Part shown: piece after piece, positions 37,995-48,056 of the stretch | Layout: each line of letters opens with the position of its first letter | Numbering within the stretch: position 1 is the first letter of the stretch | Origin: Bacillus sp. Bos-x628 | Lineage (GTDB): Bacteria > Bacillota > Bacilli > Bacillales > Bacillaceae | Length of the DNA: 64,000 bases | NCBI RefSeq assembly: GCF_040500475.1 | Contig: NZ_CP159358.1 | Span: 434,001 to 498,000 of the forward strand | Reading direction: 5' to 3' | The notes under the pieces: model-generated | Databases searched by the model: none | Told to the model about the DNA's origin: nothing | Seen by the model: only the letters and a program-made list of their open reading frames with translations | Translations under genes and position numbers: made by a program

Positions 37995-39500
37995 ATGAGT
38001 CTTGAATCACAAGAGAAAGCGTTTTATCAATTACTAGGAAAAATCGCTCACTATACAGAGGCGCTCCATTTACTTTATTGGGATTCCAGAACACAAGCTC
38101 CTAAAAAAGGCGCTGATTTCAGATCTGAAACCATCGGTCAATTATCAAGTGACATTTTTAATATGAAAACTTCTGATGAAATGAGAGATCTTCTTGCTGC
38201 ATTAAATAAACATCGAGATGAGCTGTCTCTAGATACACAAAAGGCACTCGAATTATCACAAAAAGAGTATGATGAAAACAGTAAAATTCCAAAAGAAGAA
38301 TTTAAGGAATATTCCATTTTACAATCAAAAGCAGAGCATGTATGGGTAGAGGCGAGAGAAAAATCAGACTTTTCGCTTTTTGCGCCATACTTAAAGCAAC
38401 TCATTGATTTCAATAAACGTTTTATTCAATATTGGGGCGTCAAAAAAACGCCGTATGATGTACTGCTTAATAATTATGAGCCTGATATGACGGTTGAGCA
38501 ACTCGATCAAATGTTTGGCGCGCTACGTGAAGCCATCGTTCCTTTAGTGAAAAAAATCGAAGCCTCTTCAAACAAGCCGGATACTTCATTTTTATTTAAA
38601 AGTTTCCCGATCGATAAGCAAAAAGAACTTAGTACCTTTTTCTTAAAAGAGTTAGGCTATGACTTTGATGCGGGTCGTCTTGATACGACAGTTCATCCGT
38701 TTGCTGTGACATTAAGCAGAGGCGATGTTCGTGTGACTACTCGATATGATGAACATGATTTTCGTATGGCGCTCTTTGGCACGATTCATGAGTGTGGTCA
38801 TGCCATCTATGAACAAAACATTGATGAATCATTGAGCGGAACTCTGTTATGCGACGGTACGTCTATGGGCATCCATGAGTCGCAGTCACTGTTCTTTGAG
38901 AACTTTATTGGCAGGCACGAAGATTTCTGGAAAACATATTATCAAAAGCTACAGGATGCTTCTCCTGAACAATTCAAAGATGTTTCTTTAAAAGATTTTG
39001 TGCATGCTGTCAATGAATCAAAACCGACATTCATTCGAATTGAAGCAGATGAGCTGACGTACCCGCTCCATATCATCATTCGCTATGAAATTGAAAAAGC
39101 CATTTTCAATGAAGATGTAGCGGTTGAAGATCTGCCTGCACTTTGGAATGAAAAATACAAAGCGTATCTTGGCATTACTCCGCCTAACGATGCACTTGGT
39201 ATCTTACAGGATGTTCACTGGTCTGATGGAAGCTTTGGCTATTTCCCTTCATATGCTCTTGGTTATATGTATGCGGCACAATTAAAACATCAAATGCTCA
39301 AAGATCTTCCGAATTTCGATGAGCTGATTCAAAATGGGTCTTTTGCTCCGATAAAACAATGGCTGACTGAGCATGTCCACAAACATGGAAAGCGGAAAAA
39401 GCCTTCTGAAATCATTCAAGATGCAACCGGCGAAGAACTAAATGTTCAATATTTAATCAATTACTTAACAGATAAATATACGAAACTCTATTTATCATAA
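37995..39500 (+). CDS. ypwA: M32 metallocarboxypeptidase YpwA
   Basis: 501 residues, as in B. subtilis YpwA. Thermostable carboxypeptidase (Taq) family; zinc site HECGH in TIHECGHAIYE (about residues 259-269) with downstream Glu in ESQSLFFENF. N-terminal LYWDSRTQAPKKGA is typical. Cytoplasmic; broad C-terminal amino acid removal. Ribosome site is GGGGG. Confidence 0.95.
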   Translation: MSLESQEKAFYQLLGKIAHYTEALHLLYWDSRTQAPKKGADFRSETIGQLSSDIFNMKTSDEMRDLLAALNKHRDELSLDTQKALELSQKEYDENSKIPKEEFKEYSILQSKAEHVWVEAREKSDFSLFAPYLKQLIDFNKRFIQYWGVKKTPYDVLLNNYEPDMTVEQLDQMFGALREAIVPLVKKIEASSNKPDTSFLFKSFPIDKQKELSTFFLKELGYDFDAGRLDTTVHPFAVTLSRGDVRVTTRYDEHDFRMALFGTIHECGHAIYEQNIDESLSGTLLCDGTSMGIHESQSLFFENFIGRHEDFWKTYYQKLQDASPEQFKDVSLKDFVHAVNESKPTFIRIEADELTYPLHIIIRYEIEKAIFNEDVAVEDLPALWNEKYKAYLGITPPNDALGILQDVHWSDGSFGYFPSYALGYMYAAQLKHQMLKDLPNFDELIQNGSFAPIKQWLTEHVHKHGKRKKPSEIIQDATGEELNVQYLINYLTDKYTKLYLS

Positions 39501-39502
39501 AA

Positions 39503-39536
39503 TGAAAAGCACCCTTTGATGGAGAAGGGGGCTTCT
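39503..39536 (+). terminator. Rho-independent terminator of ypwA
   Basis: AAGCaCCCTT-tgatggag-AAGGGgGCTTC stem just after the stop, with a weak T-run. Confidence 0.7.
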
Positions 39537-39613
39537 TTCATATTTGAATATTCTAAAAACGAACATTTTGATCTTATTTGCTATTTAAGTTCGGTGTTCT
39601 TCTAGAAAAGTCC

Positions 39614-39642
39614 TTTTCATCCGTTTGAAATCTTGTTATAAT
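39614..39642 (+). promoter_or_regulatory. Promoter of xpt-pbuX
   Basis: TATAAT at 39637-39642 with a weak -35 (TTTTCA, 39614-39619) at 17 bases. The riboswitch begins about 15 bases further on. Confidence 0.6.
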
Positions 39643-39655
39643 TTGAACACTATGA

Positions 39656-39728
39656 AACACTCATATAATCGCGTGATGATGGCACGCAAGTTTCTACCGG
39701 ACACCGATACCGTCCGACTATGAGTGAG
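39656..39728 (+). ncRNA. Purine (guanine-type) riboswitch aptamer
   Basis: P1 arms CACTCATA and TATGAGTG; P2 GCGTG / CACGC; the core TTTCTACC and the P3 arms CCGGACA / TGTCCG-like (GTCCG). The key junction base before TATGAGTG is C (in CCGACTATG), which pairs with guanine, not adenine. Nearly base for base the B. subtilis xpt aptamer. With guanine or hypoxanthine bound, the downstream terminator forms. Confidence 0.95.
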
Positions 39729-39776
39729 CAAAATGAAACGGCTTGATATGAGCTGAAGATCTTAGGGATCGTTTTC

Positions 39777-39812
39777 GCATTGCTTGCTCCTTTTGGACAG
39801 CAATGCTTTTTT
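39777..39812 (+). terminator. Riboswitch-controlled terminator of xpt-pbuX
   Basis: GCATTGCT-tgctccttttggac-AGCAATGC then seven T, 50 bases past the aptamer; the expression platform of the guanine riboswitch. Confidence 0.9.
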
Positions 39813-39847
39813 TATGTGTAAAAGTAGAATCTTTGTCAATATGATAG

Positions 39848-41760
<1,913 letters not shown>

Positions 41761-41786
41761 CACCTCTTATTGAGAGGTGTTTTTTG
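41761..41786 (+). terminator. Rho-independent terminator of xpt-pbuX
   Basis: CACCTCT-tattg-AGAGGTG then TTTTTT, right after the pbuX stop. Confidence 0.88.
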
Positions 41787-41789
41787 CAT

Positions 41790-41852
41790 AAAAAAAGCAG
41801 GTTCGCTTGGCTTGGAACGAACCTGTGAAGGAGGAAAACTACATCATGTTTT
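41790..41852 (-). ncRNA. Candidate short minus-strand RNA (anti-Shine-Dalgarno type)
   Basis: On the minus strand, TTGACG (41888-41883), 17 bases, GATAAT (41865-41860) form a good SigA promoter. About 30 bases past the expected start, a perfect hairpin CAGGTTCG / CGAACCTG (41825-41818 and 41805-41798) is followed by TTTTTTT (41796-41790), a strong terminator. The predicted product is about 63 nt and carries an unpaired TTTTCCTCCTTCAC, complementary to ribosome binding sites in general and to the one at 41828 exactly. No known sRNA name is assigned. Confidence 0.5.
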
Positions 41853-41920
41853 CATTTATATTATCCATTATTTATCAATTGTCGTCAAGACAAAAAGTTA
41901 GACGAAGGAAAATATTTTGA
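41846..41920 (+). CDS. Candidate 24-residue hydrophobic/basic peptide
   Basis: ATG 41846 with AAGGAGG at 41828-41834 (11-base spacing, slightly long). Sequence begins MFSFILSIIYQL and ends in a basic tail RQKVRRRKIF. The start and ribosome site lie opposite the candidate minus-strand RNA. Size and shape resemble type I toxins, but no plus-strand promoter of its own is evident and pbuX is terminated upstream. It could be chance. Confidence 0.3.
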   Translation: MFSFILSIIYQLSSRQKVRRRKIF

Positions 41921-41993
41921 CTGAATTGTGACCATTTGGTCTGTATATCCTTTTTTTGATAGGGGATATTAAACCAAAAAAGAGGTGAAGCCG

Positions 41994-43091
41994 ATGGCCT
42001 ATATACTTTCAGTTGGAACCAGTCTTCCGAGTCATCATGTAGATCAGCAAACAGCAGCGAAATTTGCAAGATCTCAATTTAAACGATCGTTTAAAGAGAT
42101 TGACCGACTGCTGAGAGTCTTTGATCATGGAGACATTTACAGTAGGCAGTTTGTCAAGCCGATAGAGTGGTATCATGAGAATCATTCGTTTGAGGAAAAA
42201 AACAACATCTATCATGAAAAGGCATTGACTCATGCGAAAGAGGCCATATGTAACTGTCTGAATGAAACCACATTTCTTAAAACGCCAGTTCCATGCGAAG
42301 ACATTGATGCCTTGTTTTTTATCTCAAGCACTGGCTTATCGACACCAAGTCTTGATGCAAAGCTGATGAATGTACTCCCTTTTTCACCTTATACAAAACG
42401 AATCCCCATTTGGGGGTTAGGCTGCGGCGGGGGTGCGGCAGGATTGTCTCGAGCTTTTGAATACATAAAGGCCTATCCGAAAGCAAAGGTTCTTGTAGTG
42501 GCATGTGAACTTTGTAGCTTGACCTTTCAGCCAAAAGACCAATCCAAAAGTAATTTAATAGGCACTTCCCTGTTTGGTGATGGGGTTGCGGCTGTTCTGT
42601 TAAGCGGAAAACAGGCTGCGTTTGAATATACTAATTTAAAAACTGTGCCCAAAGTAGTCGGTACGCAGTCAGTTACAATGAAAAGTTCTGAAGATGTAAT
42701 GGGCTGGGATTTTACAAGTGACGGTTTCAAGGTTATATTTTCACGTGACATCCCGTCAATTATTTCTGGCTGGTTAAAAGAACAGGTCGATCAATTTCTG
42801 GGACAGCAAGGACTTTCAAAAGACGATATTTCAGTTTTCCTTGCACATCCTGGTGGAAAAAAAGTCATTGATGCGTATCTTCAAAGTCTTTCCTTACAGG
42901 AAAGGCAGCTTTTTTCTTCAAAAGAAGTGCTGAAGAATCACGGAAATATGTCCTCTGCTACAGTTTTGTATGTCATCAAACATTTTCTTGAACACGAAAC
43001 GGCTGAGGTCGATGAAATCGGTCTTTGCGGCGCACTTGGTCCAGGCTTTTCTTCTGAACTATTACTAATGAGATGGGAGGGAGCCTCATGA
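41994..43091 (+). CDS. bpsA: Type III polyketide synthase BpsA
   Basis: 365 residues from ATG 41994 (AGAGGTG). Chalcone synthase-like fold; catalytic Cys in IWGLGCGGGAAGLSRAF, with downstream His in FLAHPGGKKVI and Asn in KNHGNMSSATVLYV. In B. subtilis BpsA makes alkylpyrones from long-chain acyl-CoA. Overlaps bpsB, which methylates the product. Also called bcsA. Confidence 0.95.
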   Translation: MAYILSVGTSLPSHHVDQQTAAKFARSQFKRSFKEIDRLLRVFDHGDIYSRQFVKPIEWYHENHSFEEKNNIYHEKALTHAKEAICNCLNETTFLKTPVPCEDIDALFFISSTGLSTPSLDAKLMNVLPFSPYTKRIPIWGLGCGGGAAGLSRAFEYIKAYPKAKVLVVACELCSLTFQPKDQSKSNLIGTSLFGDGVAAVLLSGKQAAFEYTNLKTVPKVVGTQSVTMKSSEDVMGWDFTSDGFKVIFSRDIPSIISGWLKEQVDQFLGQQGLSKDDISVFLAHPGGKKVIDAYLQSLSLQERQLFSSKEVLKNHGNMSSATVLYVIKHFLEHETAEVDEIGLCGALGPGFSSELLLMRWEGAS

Positions 43092-43600
43092 TGGTCTTTT
43101 GGCTAATCATTGGTCTGTTGATTTGTCAGCGGCTGATAGAAGTACTTGTTGCAAAAAGGAATGAAAAAAAAGTAAAAGCCATAGGTGCTATTGAATTTGG
43201 GGCTCGTCATTACCCTTATATGGTGGCCATGCATGCTGCTTTTTTTCTTTCGCTTATTGCAGAGACATTGCTTTTTCAACATGAACGATCCCGTTTTTTT
43301 CTGTCACTGTTGATACTGCTAATGGTTACACAGCTTGCACGATATTGGGCATTGTGTTCACTTGGAATGTACTGGAATACGAAGATTTTAGTCGTTCCAA
43401 ATGCCATGATTGTGAAAAAGGGGCCATACCGTTGGATGAAGCATCCAAACTATTTGGTGGTTGCTATTGAATTTGTATTGATTCCACTATTGTTTCAGGC
43501 GTATATCACGGCGATTCTGTTTACCTGTTTAAATGTATGGATGATGATGGTGCGCATTCAGACAGAAGAAGAAGCGCTTCATCAGTATTTACTAAATTAA
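43088..43600 (+). CDS. bpsB: Alkylpyrone O-methyltransferase BpsB
   Basis: 170 residues from ATG 43088 (ATG 43091 also possible), behind GGGAGGGAG. Isoprenylcysteine carboxyl methyltransferase (ICMT)-type membrane enzyme: four or five hydrophobic spans and C-terminal GPYRWMKHPNYLVV and EEALH SAM-binding region. In B. subtilis (ypbQ) it methylates the BpsA alkylpyrones. Overlaps bpsA. Confidence 0.93.
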   Translation: MMVFWLIIGLLICQRLIEVLVAKRNEKKVKAIGAIEFGARHYPYMVAMHAAFFLSLIAETLLFQHERSRFFLSLLILLMVTQLARYWALCSLGMYWNTKILVVPNAMIVKKGPYRWMKHPNYLVVAIEFVLIPLLFQAYITAILFTCLNVWMMMVRIQTEEEALHQYLLN

Positions 43601-43602
43601 TA

Positions 43603-43631
43603 TTGAAAATCATTATCAATTGTGGTACACT
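43603..43631 (+). promoter_or_regulatory. Promoter of fbpC-like gene with embedded Fur box
   Basis: TTGAAA (43603-43608), 17 bases, TACACT (43626-43631). The spacer holds most of the first Fur box, so repressor binding would exclude RNA polymerase. Confidence 0.75.
43604..43618 (+). promoter_or_regulatory. Fur box 1
   Basis: TGAAAATCATTATCA, one mismatch from the Bacillus 7-1-7 Fur consensus TGATAATNATTATCA, overlapping the -35. Confidence 0.8.
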
Positions 43632-43639
43632 TTCATTAA

Positions 43640-43654
43640 TGATAAACATTCTCA
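43640..43654 (+). promoter_or_regulatory. Fur box 2 (weaker)
   Basis: TGATAAACATTCTCA, two mismatches from the 7-1-7 consensus, just downstream of the likely transcription start. Confidence 0.6.
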
Positions 43655-43679
43655 ATAATGAATGATGGACGGTGATCAT

Positions 43680-43772
43680 ATGACAATGGTTTTCTTACTC
43701 GGTACGGTTTGTGTATATAGCTTATTAATTGGCTTTGTATTAAAAGGTGTTTTAAAAAAATCTGCTTCCTGA
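43680..43772 (+). CDS. fbpC: Small iron-regulated protein, FbpC-like
   Basis: 30 residues, MTMVFLLGTVCVYSLLIGF then a basic end LKGVLKKSAS; a single hydrophobic helix. The Fur-type promoter and the position between bpsB (ypbQ) and dynA (ypbR) fit B. subtilis FbpC, one of three small proteins that act with the sRNA FsrA in the iron-sparing response. Name rests on position, size and regulation rather than on a remembered sequence match. Confidence 0.7.
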   Translation: MTMVFLLGTVCVYSLLIGFVLKGVLKKSAS

Positions 43773-43812
43773 TTTCAGTCATTTGAGACTGATCGGGTAG
43801 CAGATTTTTTAT
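43756..43812 (+). terminator. Terminator after fbpC
   Basis: A long stem pairs AATCTGCT (inside the last fbpC codons) with AGCAGATT, enclosing TCAGTC-atttga-GACTGA, then a T-run. Confidence 0.75.
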
Positions 43813-43903
43813 TTTCTCAGATCAGAAGAAATTTCTCTTTATTTTGTGTAAAATGGTATCACATACATAACTGACTTTTCTAAAAACAAAGGGGTTTATC
43901 GTC

Positions 43904-46900
43904 ATGAAAGACTTGTCTATTCGAGATTCGCTCGTTCAAACTACAGGTGCTTTATATAAAAGGCTCCTCAAAAGGCATGACCATGAGCGTGCAGCTAAAC
44001 TAGCATCGATTATGAAAAAGGATCAAGAAAAAGAAGTGTATATTGCATTTACAGGTCACTATTCTGCTGGTAAGTCATCACTTGTCAACCATCTGCTCAA
44101 TGATCAAATTTTGCCAACTAGTCCAATTCCAACAAGTGCAAACTTAGTCGTTGTCAGAAAAGGAACAAATGAAGTCCAACTGCACACCTCTGATGGACGC
44201 TTTGCAAAAATGAATGGACCATATGATCAAGATGCGGTGCAGCGTTTTTGTCAAGATGGTGAGCAGATTGAAATGGTCGAAATTAGCGGTGATTTTGGGG
44301 GCCTTGAAGACAAAGTCGCATTGATTGATACGCCTGGGATTGATTCAACCGACCATGCCCATTTTTTATCTGCTGCTTCTATCCTTCATCAAGCAGATGT
44401 TCTTTTTTATGTCGTTCATTATAATCATGTACATGCTGAAGAGAATATTCGTTTTATTCGGTCTATCAAAGATCAAGTGCCAAATCTTTATTTTATTGTA
44501 AATCAAGTCGATAGGCATGATGAAAATGAGACAGCATTTGAGCATTACCAAAAGCAGATAGTAGAGATGCTTATAAAAGAGGGAATTGATGAAGATCATC
44601 TCTATTTTACTTCTGTAACCGATAAAGCGCATCCAAGAAATGAAATGACTCGTTTAGTGGAGAAACTAAACGAATTACAAACTTTGCCGCAAGCCTCACT
44701 TCGTGCATATACCGAGCAAAAAATTGAGCACATATTAAAAGAACACATCGAGTCGTTAAAACAAGAGCTTCAAGAAGATGATCTAGACAGGCTGCTTCAA
44801 GAAAAAAAGAGAGAAGTCAAGCAACTTGAAACTGAATTCAACTATATAGAAAATGGTGCCAAGCAACTAGAAGAACATTTATATGCGGAAATGGAAAACA
44901 TCTTAAAAAATGCGAACTTGACCCCATTTAAGATGAGAGAGCTCGCAGGTGACTATCTCGAATCAAAAGCACCTGGATTTAAAGTAGGGATGCTTTTCAC
45001 TAAAAATAAAACGCAACAAGAAAAAGAAAGACGGGCTGACGTATTCTTAGCTGATGTAAAAGCGAGAATGAAAGCAGAAGTAGACTGGCATATTGCAGAA
45101 CTATTCAAAAAAGAAGTCAAACACCATCAGCTTGGTGAAGCTTTGTTGGAAAAAGTGATGGCATTTGAAACACCTGTTGAAGAACCGTTGCTTGAAAAAG
45201 CCATTCATCCTGGTGCGACTTTCTCAAGTGAATACGTCCTTCAATATGCGAAAGATGCCGGAGACGCCCTCAAAAAACTAGCAAAACAGGAAGCAAGACA
45301 ATTAATTGAACAGATGGCACAAACCCTTAAGCAGCAACTAATGAATGCAAAAGGGGAACAACAAGCAAAGTGGGAGCAGGCTAGACAAGAGCTCCAAACG
45401 CTAAAGCAGCATCTAACGAAGAACCAGGAACTCATGCAAGACATTCATGACATATGGGAGACTTGGCAAAACGGGACACATGAGCAAATTGAAGAAGATT
45501 GGTTTTATGCGAAAAAAGAATGGATGCAGTATAATCTGCTTGAACAAAACAATACATCTGTAGAGACAGAAGACGAATCTCAAAAACAGAAAATTGATGA
45601 AGAGAAAATACGTCGCACGCAGTATGTAACAACGAACGAGTCTATTGAACAATTTGAAAAACTTTCTCGTATACTTTTACCTTTAGACGCACTTCAAACT
45701 CAGCGTGAAGCCTTTGAAAAACGAACGAAACGACTGCAGGCAAGAGAGTTTACCCTAGCATTATTCGGTGCCTTTAGTTCAGGGAAATCTTCCTTTGCGA
45801 ATGCGCTTGTTGGACGAAAGGTACTGCCTTCATCACCTACACCTACAACTGCAACGATTAATAAATTGACAAAACCGACCATAGATCACCCGCATGAAAC
45901 GGTGAAAGTCATGTTTAAAACAGAGCAGGAAATCCTTCAAGAGCTTGATCAAATCCTTGGGTTTTCAGTGATAGAGGAAAAGGGAGACACATTTGCGCAG
46001 AAGCTTGAAAGGGTGCTGAAAAAAAGACATCTTGAACAGGATCATCACATCATTGTTGAGCATTTCTTGCACGCGCAGTCGAAATTTAAAGAATATATTG
46101 ATAAGCAAACGCCATTATATGTAACTCTTGCAGAACTGAAACCGTATGTGGCAGAAGAAGCCGTTTCTTGTGTGGTGAAGGAAGTAACGGTGTATGTCAA
46201 TACACCTCTGACAAATAAAGGGCTGACCATTGTTGATACGCCAGGCGCCAGCAGTATGAATAAGCGACATACTGAAATTGCCTTCCAATATATGAAGGAT
46301 GCAGATGCACTTCTTTATTTAACCTATTACCAGCACTCCTTCTCAAAAGCAGATCGGTCATTTTTACGCAAGCTCGGACTTGTGAAAGATTCATTTAGCA
46401 TGGATAAAATGTTCTTTATTATCAATGCGGCTGATTTAGCAAAGGATGAAGCAGAGCTTGAAACCGTAATTGACTATGTTCGAAAGGAACTAACGAAAGA
46501 AGGAATTCGAAACCCAAATGTCCATCATGTTTCTAGCAAAGAAGTAATAGAAGGAAAGCAACCAACATCTTATAATCAATATCAGCAACTAAGAAAACAA
46601 TTGGACTATTTTATTGATGAAGAATTAACAAAGGATGCCATCGAGCTTTTACATTTTGAAGCCAATACACTTTGTGGAACAGTTGAAAAACTGCATGCAA
46701 CGCTACATCAATCAGAAGATGAGAAACAGGCGGAAAAGAAAAAATTAGAGCAGTCATATTTAGAGTTAATTGAAAAAATGAACAATATCAAACGATCAAT
46801 GATTACAGAAAGCGTAAAGAAGGATTTACAAGAACAGCTCTACCACATTGTTCAGCGGCTATCACTCTTTGCTAATGACTTGTTAAAGACAGCCTTTTAT

Positions 46901-47491
46901 CCTGGTTTATCTCAAGGAAACTTCCAAGAGCAATTAAAAAAGGCGTTACATCAGGCATTGAAGGATTATGAATTTGAATTTGTGCAGGAAATTAAGGCAC
47001 TTGATATTCGAATGGAGTCCTTTATCAAGTCGTACTTTCAAGAGGAGTGGGAGAAAGGTATGCAGGCTGCATGCGCTGAAGACCCTTACTTTTCTCTTCG
47101 TCTTGCTCTGCCAGATGAGAAAAATGGAGCGCTGAAACAAATCGAAGTGGAAGTGGAGCTTACCCAGTTTGAGCCGCTCTTAAATAAGCAAAAGTCAGCA
47201 AAGGCTTTTTTTGAACAAAACGGAAAGGCTGTGTTGATTGAAGCGATAAGAGAAGTACTTCTTCAATTAACTTCTATGTGGGCAGATCAAGAACAAAAAG
47301 AATTGCTTGTAAGGTATGAAAAAATGATAGAGGATTTTCGTGTAAGTTATGAGACAGATGCAATTCGACAGTTGAAGGAGCAAAGACAAACATATGTCAC
47401 TAGTCTTACTACAGATCAAAAAAAGCAGGCAATCATTGAACAAGTATACAAGCAAACAAAAGAATGGAAAAACCAATTGAAAACCATTTGA
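43904..47491 (+). CDS. dynA: Dynamin-like membrane-remodelling GTPase DynA
   Basis: 1195 residues, a head-to-tail fusion of two bacterial dynamin units as in B. subtilis DynA (YpbR). First P-loop GHYSAGKSSLVN (about residue 51) with switch DTPGID; second P-loop GAFSSGKSSFAN (about residue 622) with switch DTPGAS. Long coiled-coil stalk regions follow each GTPase. DynA fuses membranes and helps protect against phage and membrane damage in B. subtilis. Its stop lies in the first unit of an 11-base tandem repeat. Confidence 0.96.
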   Translation: MKDLSIRDSLVQTTGALYKRLLKRHDHERAAKLASIMKKDQEKEVYIAFTGHYSAGKSSLVNHLLNDQILPTSPIPTSANLVVVRKGTNEVQLHTSDGRFAKMNGPYDQDAVQRFCQDGEQIEMVEISGDFGGLEDKVALIDTPGIDSTDHAHFLSAASILHQADVLFYVVHYNHVHAEENIRFIRSIKDQVPNLYFIVNQVDRHDENETAFEHYQKQIVEMLIKEGIDEDHLYFTSVTDKAHPRNEMTRLVEKLNELQTLPQASLRAYTEQKIEHILKEHIESLKQELQEDDLDRLLQEKKREVKQLETEFNYIENGAKQLEEHLYAEMENILKNANLTPFKMRELAGDYLESKAPGFKVGMLFTKNKTQQEKERRADVFLADVKARMKAEVDWHIAELFKKEVKHHQLGEALLEKVMAFETPVEEPLLEKAIHPGATFSSEYVLQYAKDAGDALKKLAKQEARQLIEQMAQTLKQQLMNAKGEQQAKWEQARQELQTLKQHLTKNQELMQDIHDIWETWQNGTHEQIEEDWFYAKKEWMQYNLLEQNNTSVETEDESQKQKIDEEKIRRTQYVTTNESIEQFEKLSRILLPLDALQTQREAFEKRTKRLQAREFTLALFGAFSSGKSSFANALVGRKVLPSSPTPTTATINKLTKPTIDHPHETVKVMFKTEQEILQELDQILGFSVIEEKGDTFAQKLERVLKKRHLEQDHHIIVEHFLHAQSKFKEYIDKQTPLYVTLAELKPYVAEEAVSCVVKEVTVYVNTPLTNKGLTIVDTPGASSMNKRHTEIAFQYMKDADALLYLTYYQHSFSKADRSFLRKLGLVKDSFSMDKMFFIINAADLAKDEAELETVIDYVRKELTKEGIRNPNVHHVSSKEVIEGKQPTSYNQYQQLRKQLDYFIDEELTKDAIELLHFEANTLCGTVEKLHATLHQSEDEKQAEKKKLEQSYLELIEKMNNIKRSMITESVKKDLQEQLYHIVQRLSLFANDLLKTAFYPGLSQGNFQEQLKKALHQALKDYEFEFVQEIKALDIRMESFIKSYFQEEWEKGMQAACAEDPYFSLRLALPDEKNGALKQIEVEVELTQFEPLLNKQKSAKAFFEQNGKAVLIEAIREVLLQLTSMWADQEQKELLVRYEKMIEDFRVSYETDAIRQLKEQRQTYVTSLTTDQKKQAIIEQVYKQTKEWKNQLKTI

Positions 47492-47498
47492 AAACCAT

Positions 47499-47779
47499 TT
47501 GATTGATGAGAGACTAAATAGCAGTGTACATGAAGAAATGTCAGCACATTCTCAAAAACAGCATGATCATCTTCAATCCTTTCTTGTCCTTGAAAACAAA
47601 AGAGAACAGTTGATTGACATCGTTGTGACAAGTGTGAACAAATAGAACCGTTTACAACAGATGAGATGAATGCCATCACATCGCAAATAAATGAACTGGT
47701 TCGAGGCAGAATTGTCCCTTTACGTAAGCATGTCACAGTTGATATGGTGAGGGAGTATGTCGAGCGTAGACAAAAGTAA
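47499..47779 (+). pseudogene. ypbS: ypbS, frameshifted
   Basis: First part, frame from TTG 47499, reads ...MSAHSQKQHDHLQSFLVLE... to a TAG at 47643. The protein continues in the next frame from about 47645 with EPFTTDEMNAIT...GRIVPLRKHVTVDMV and ends at TAA 47779. The two halves join into one YpbS-like protein of about 93 residues, in the place where ypbS follows dynA in B. subtilis. One base appears lost near 47640. No slippery heptamer is visible, so decay or a sequencing error is likelier than programmed frameshifting. Confidence 0.75.
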
Positions 47780-47833
47780 GATTAACTTTTTCCTTTTTGG
47801 TCATCTTAACAATTGGACCAAGAAAGGAGAGTC

Positions 47834-47947
47834 ATGATGAACAAAAAACAATACGAAAAGCAGAAGAAAAAGAATGTGCCGAAACAAAAAGACATGCCGT
47901 CCTATGCTGAAGCCGAAACGAAAAAAATGCAATATGGCCAAAAATAA
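47834..47947 (+). CDS. Uncharacterised 37-residue basic protein
   Basis: ATG 47834 (or 47837) behind AAAGGAGAG. Lys-rich: KKQYEKQKKKNVPKQKD then PSYAEAETKKMQYGQK. It resembles minor spore or nucleoid-binding basic peptides in composition only. Terminator follows directly, so it is probably a real small gene. Confidence 0.6.
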   Translation: MMNKKQYEKQKKKNVPKQKDMPSYAEAETKKMQYGQK

Positions 47948-47995
47948 AAGGGCTGTCCTCTTCTTTTCATAAGAAAAAGAGGCGTCCTTTTTTTA
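47946..47995 (+). terminator. Rho-independent terminator
   Basis: AAAGG-gctgt-CCTCTTcTTTTC-ataa-GAAAAaGAGG-cgt-CCTTTTTTT after the 37-residue gene. Confidence 0.85.
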
Positions 47996-48056
47996 TGTCA
48001 GTTAGTATGTTCTATGATAAAATAGGGATATTGTTTTAAAAAGGGAGTTTATGTGA

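Noticed and set aside
47640..47650. Programmed -1 frameshift in ypbS
   Set aside because: No X-XXY-YYZ slippery heptamer and no strong downstream structure; a plain deletion is simpler.
47416..47736. Minus-strand 106-codon frame over the dynA end
   Set aside because: Antisense shadow; the plus strand holds dynA and recognisable ypbS pieces.
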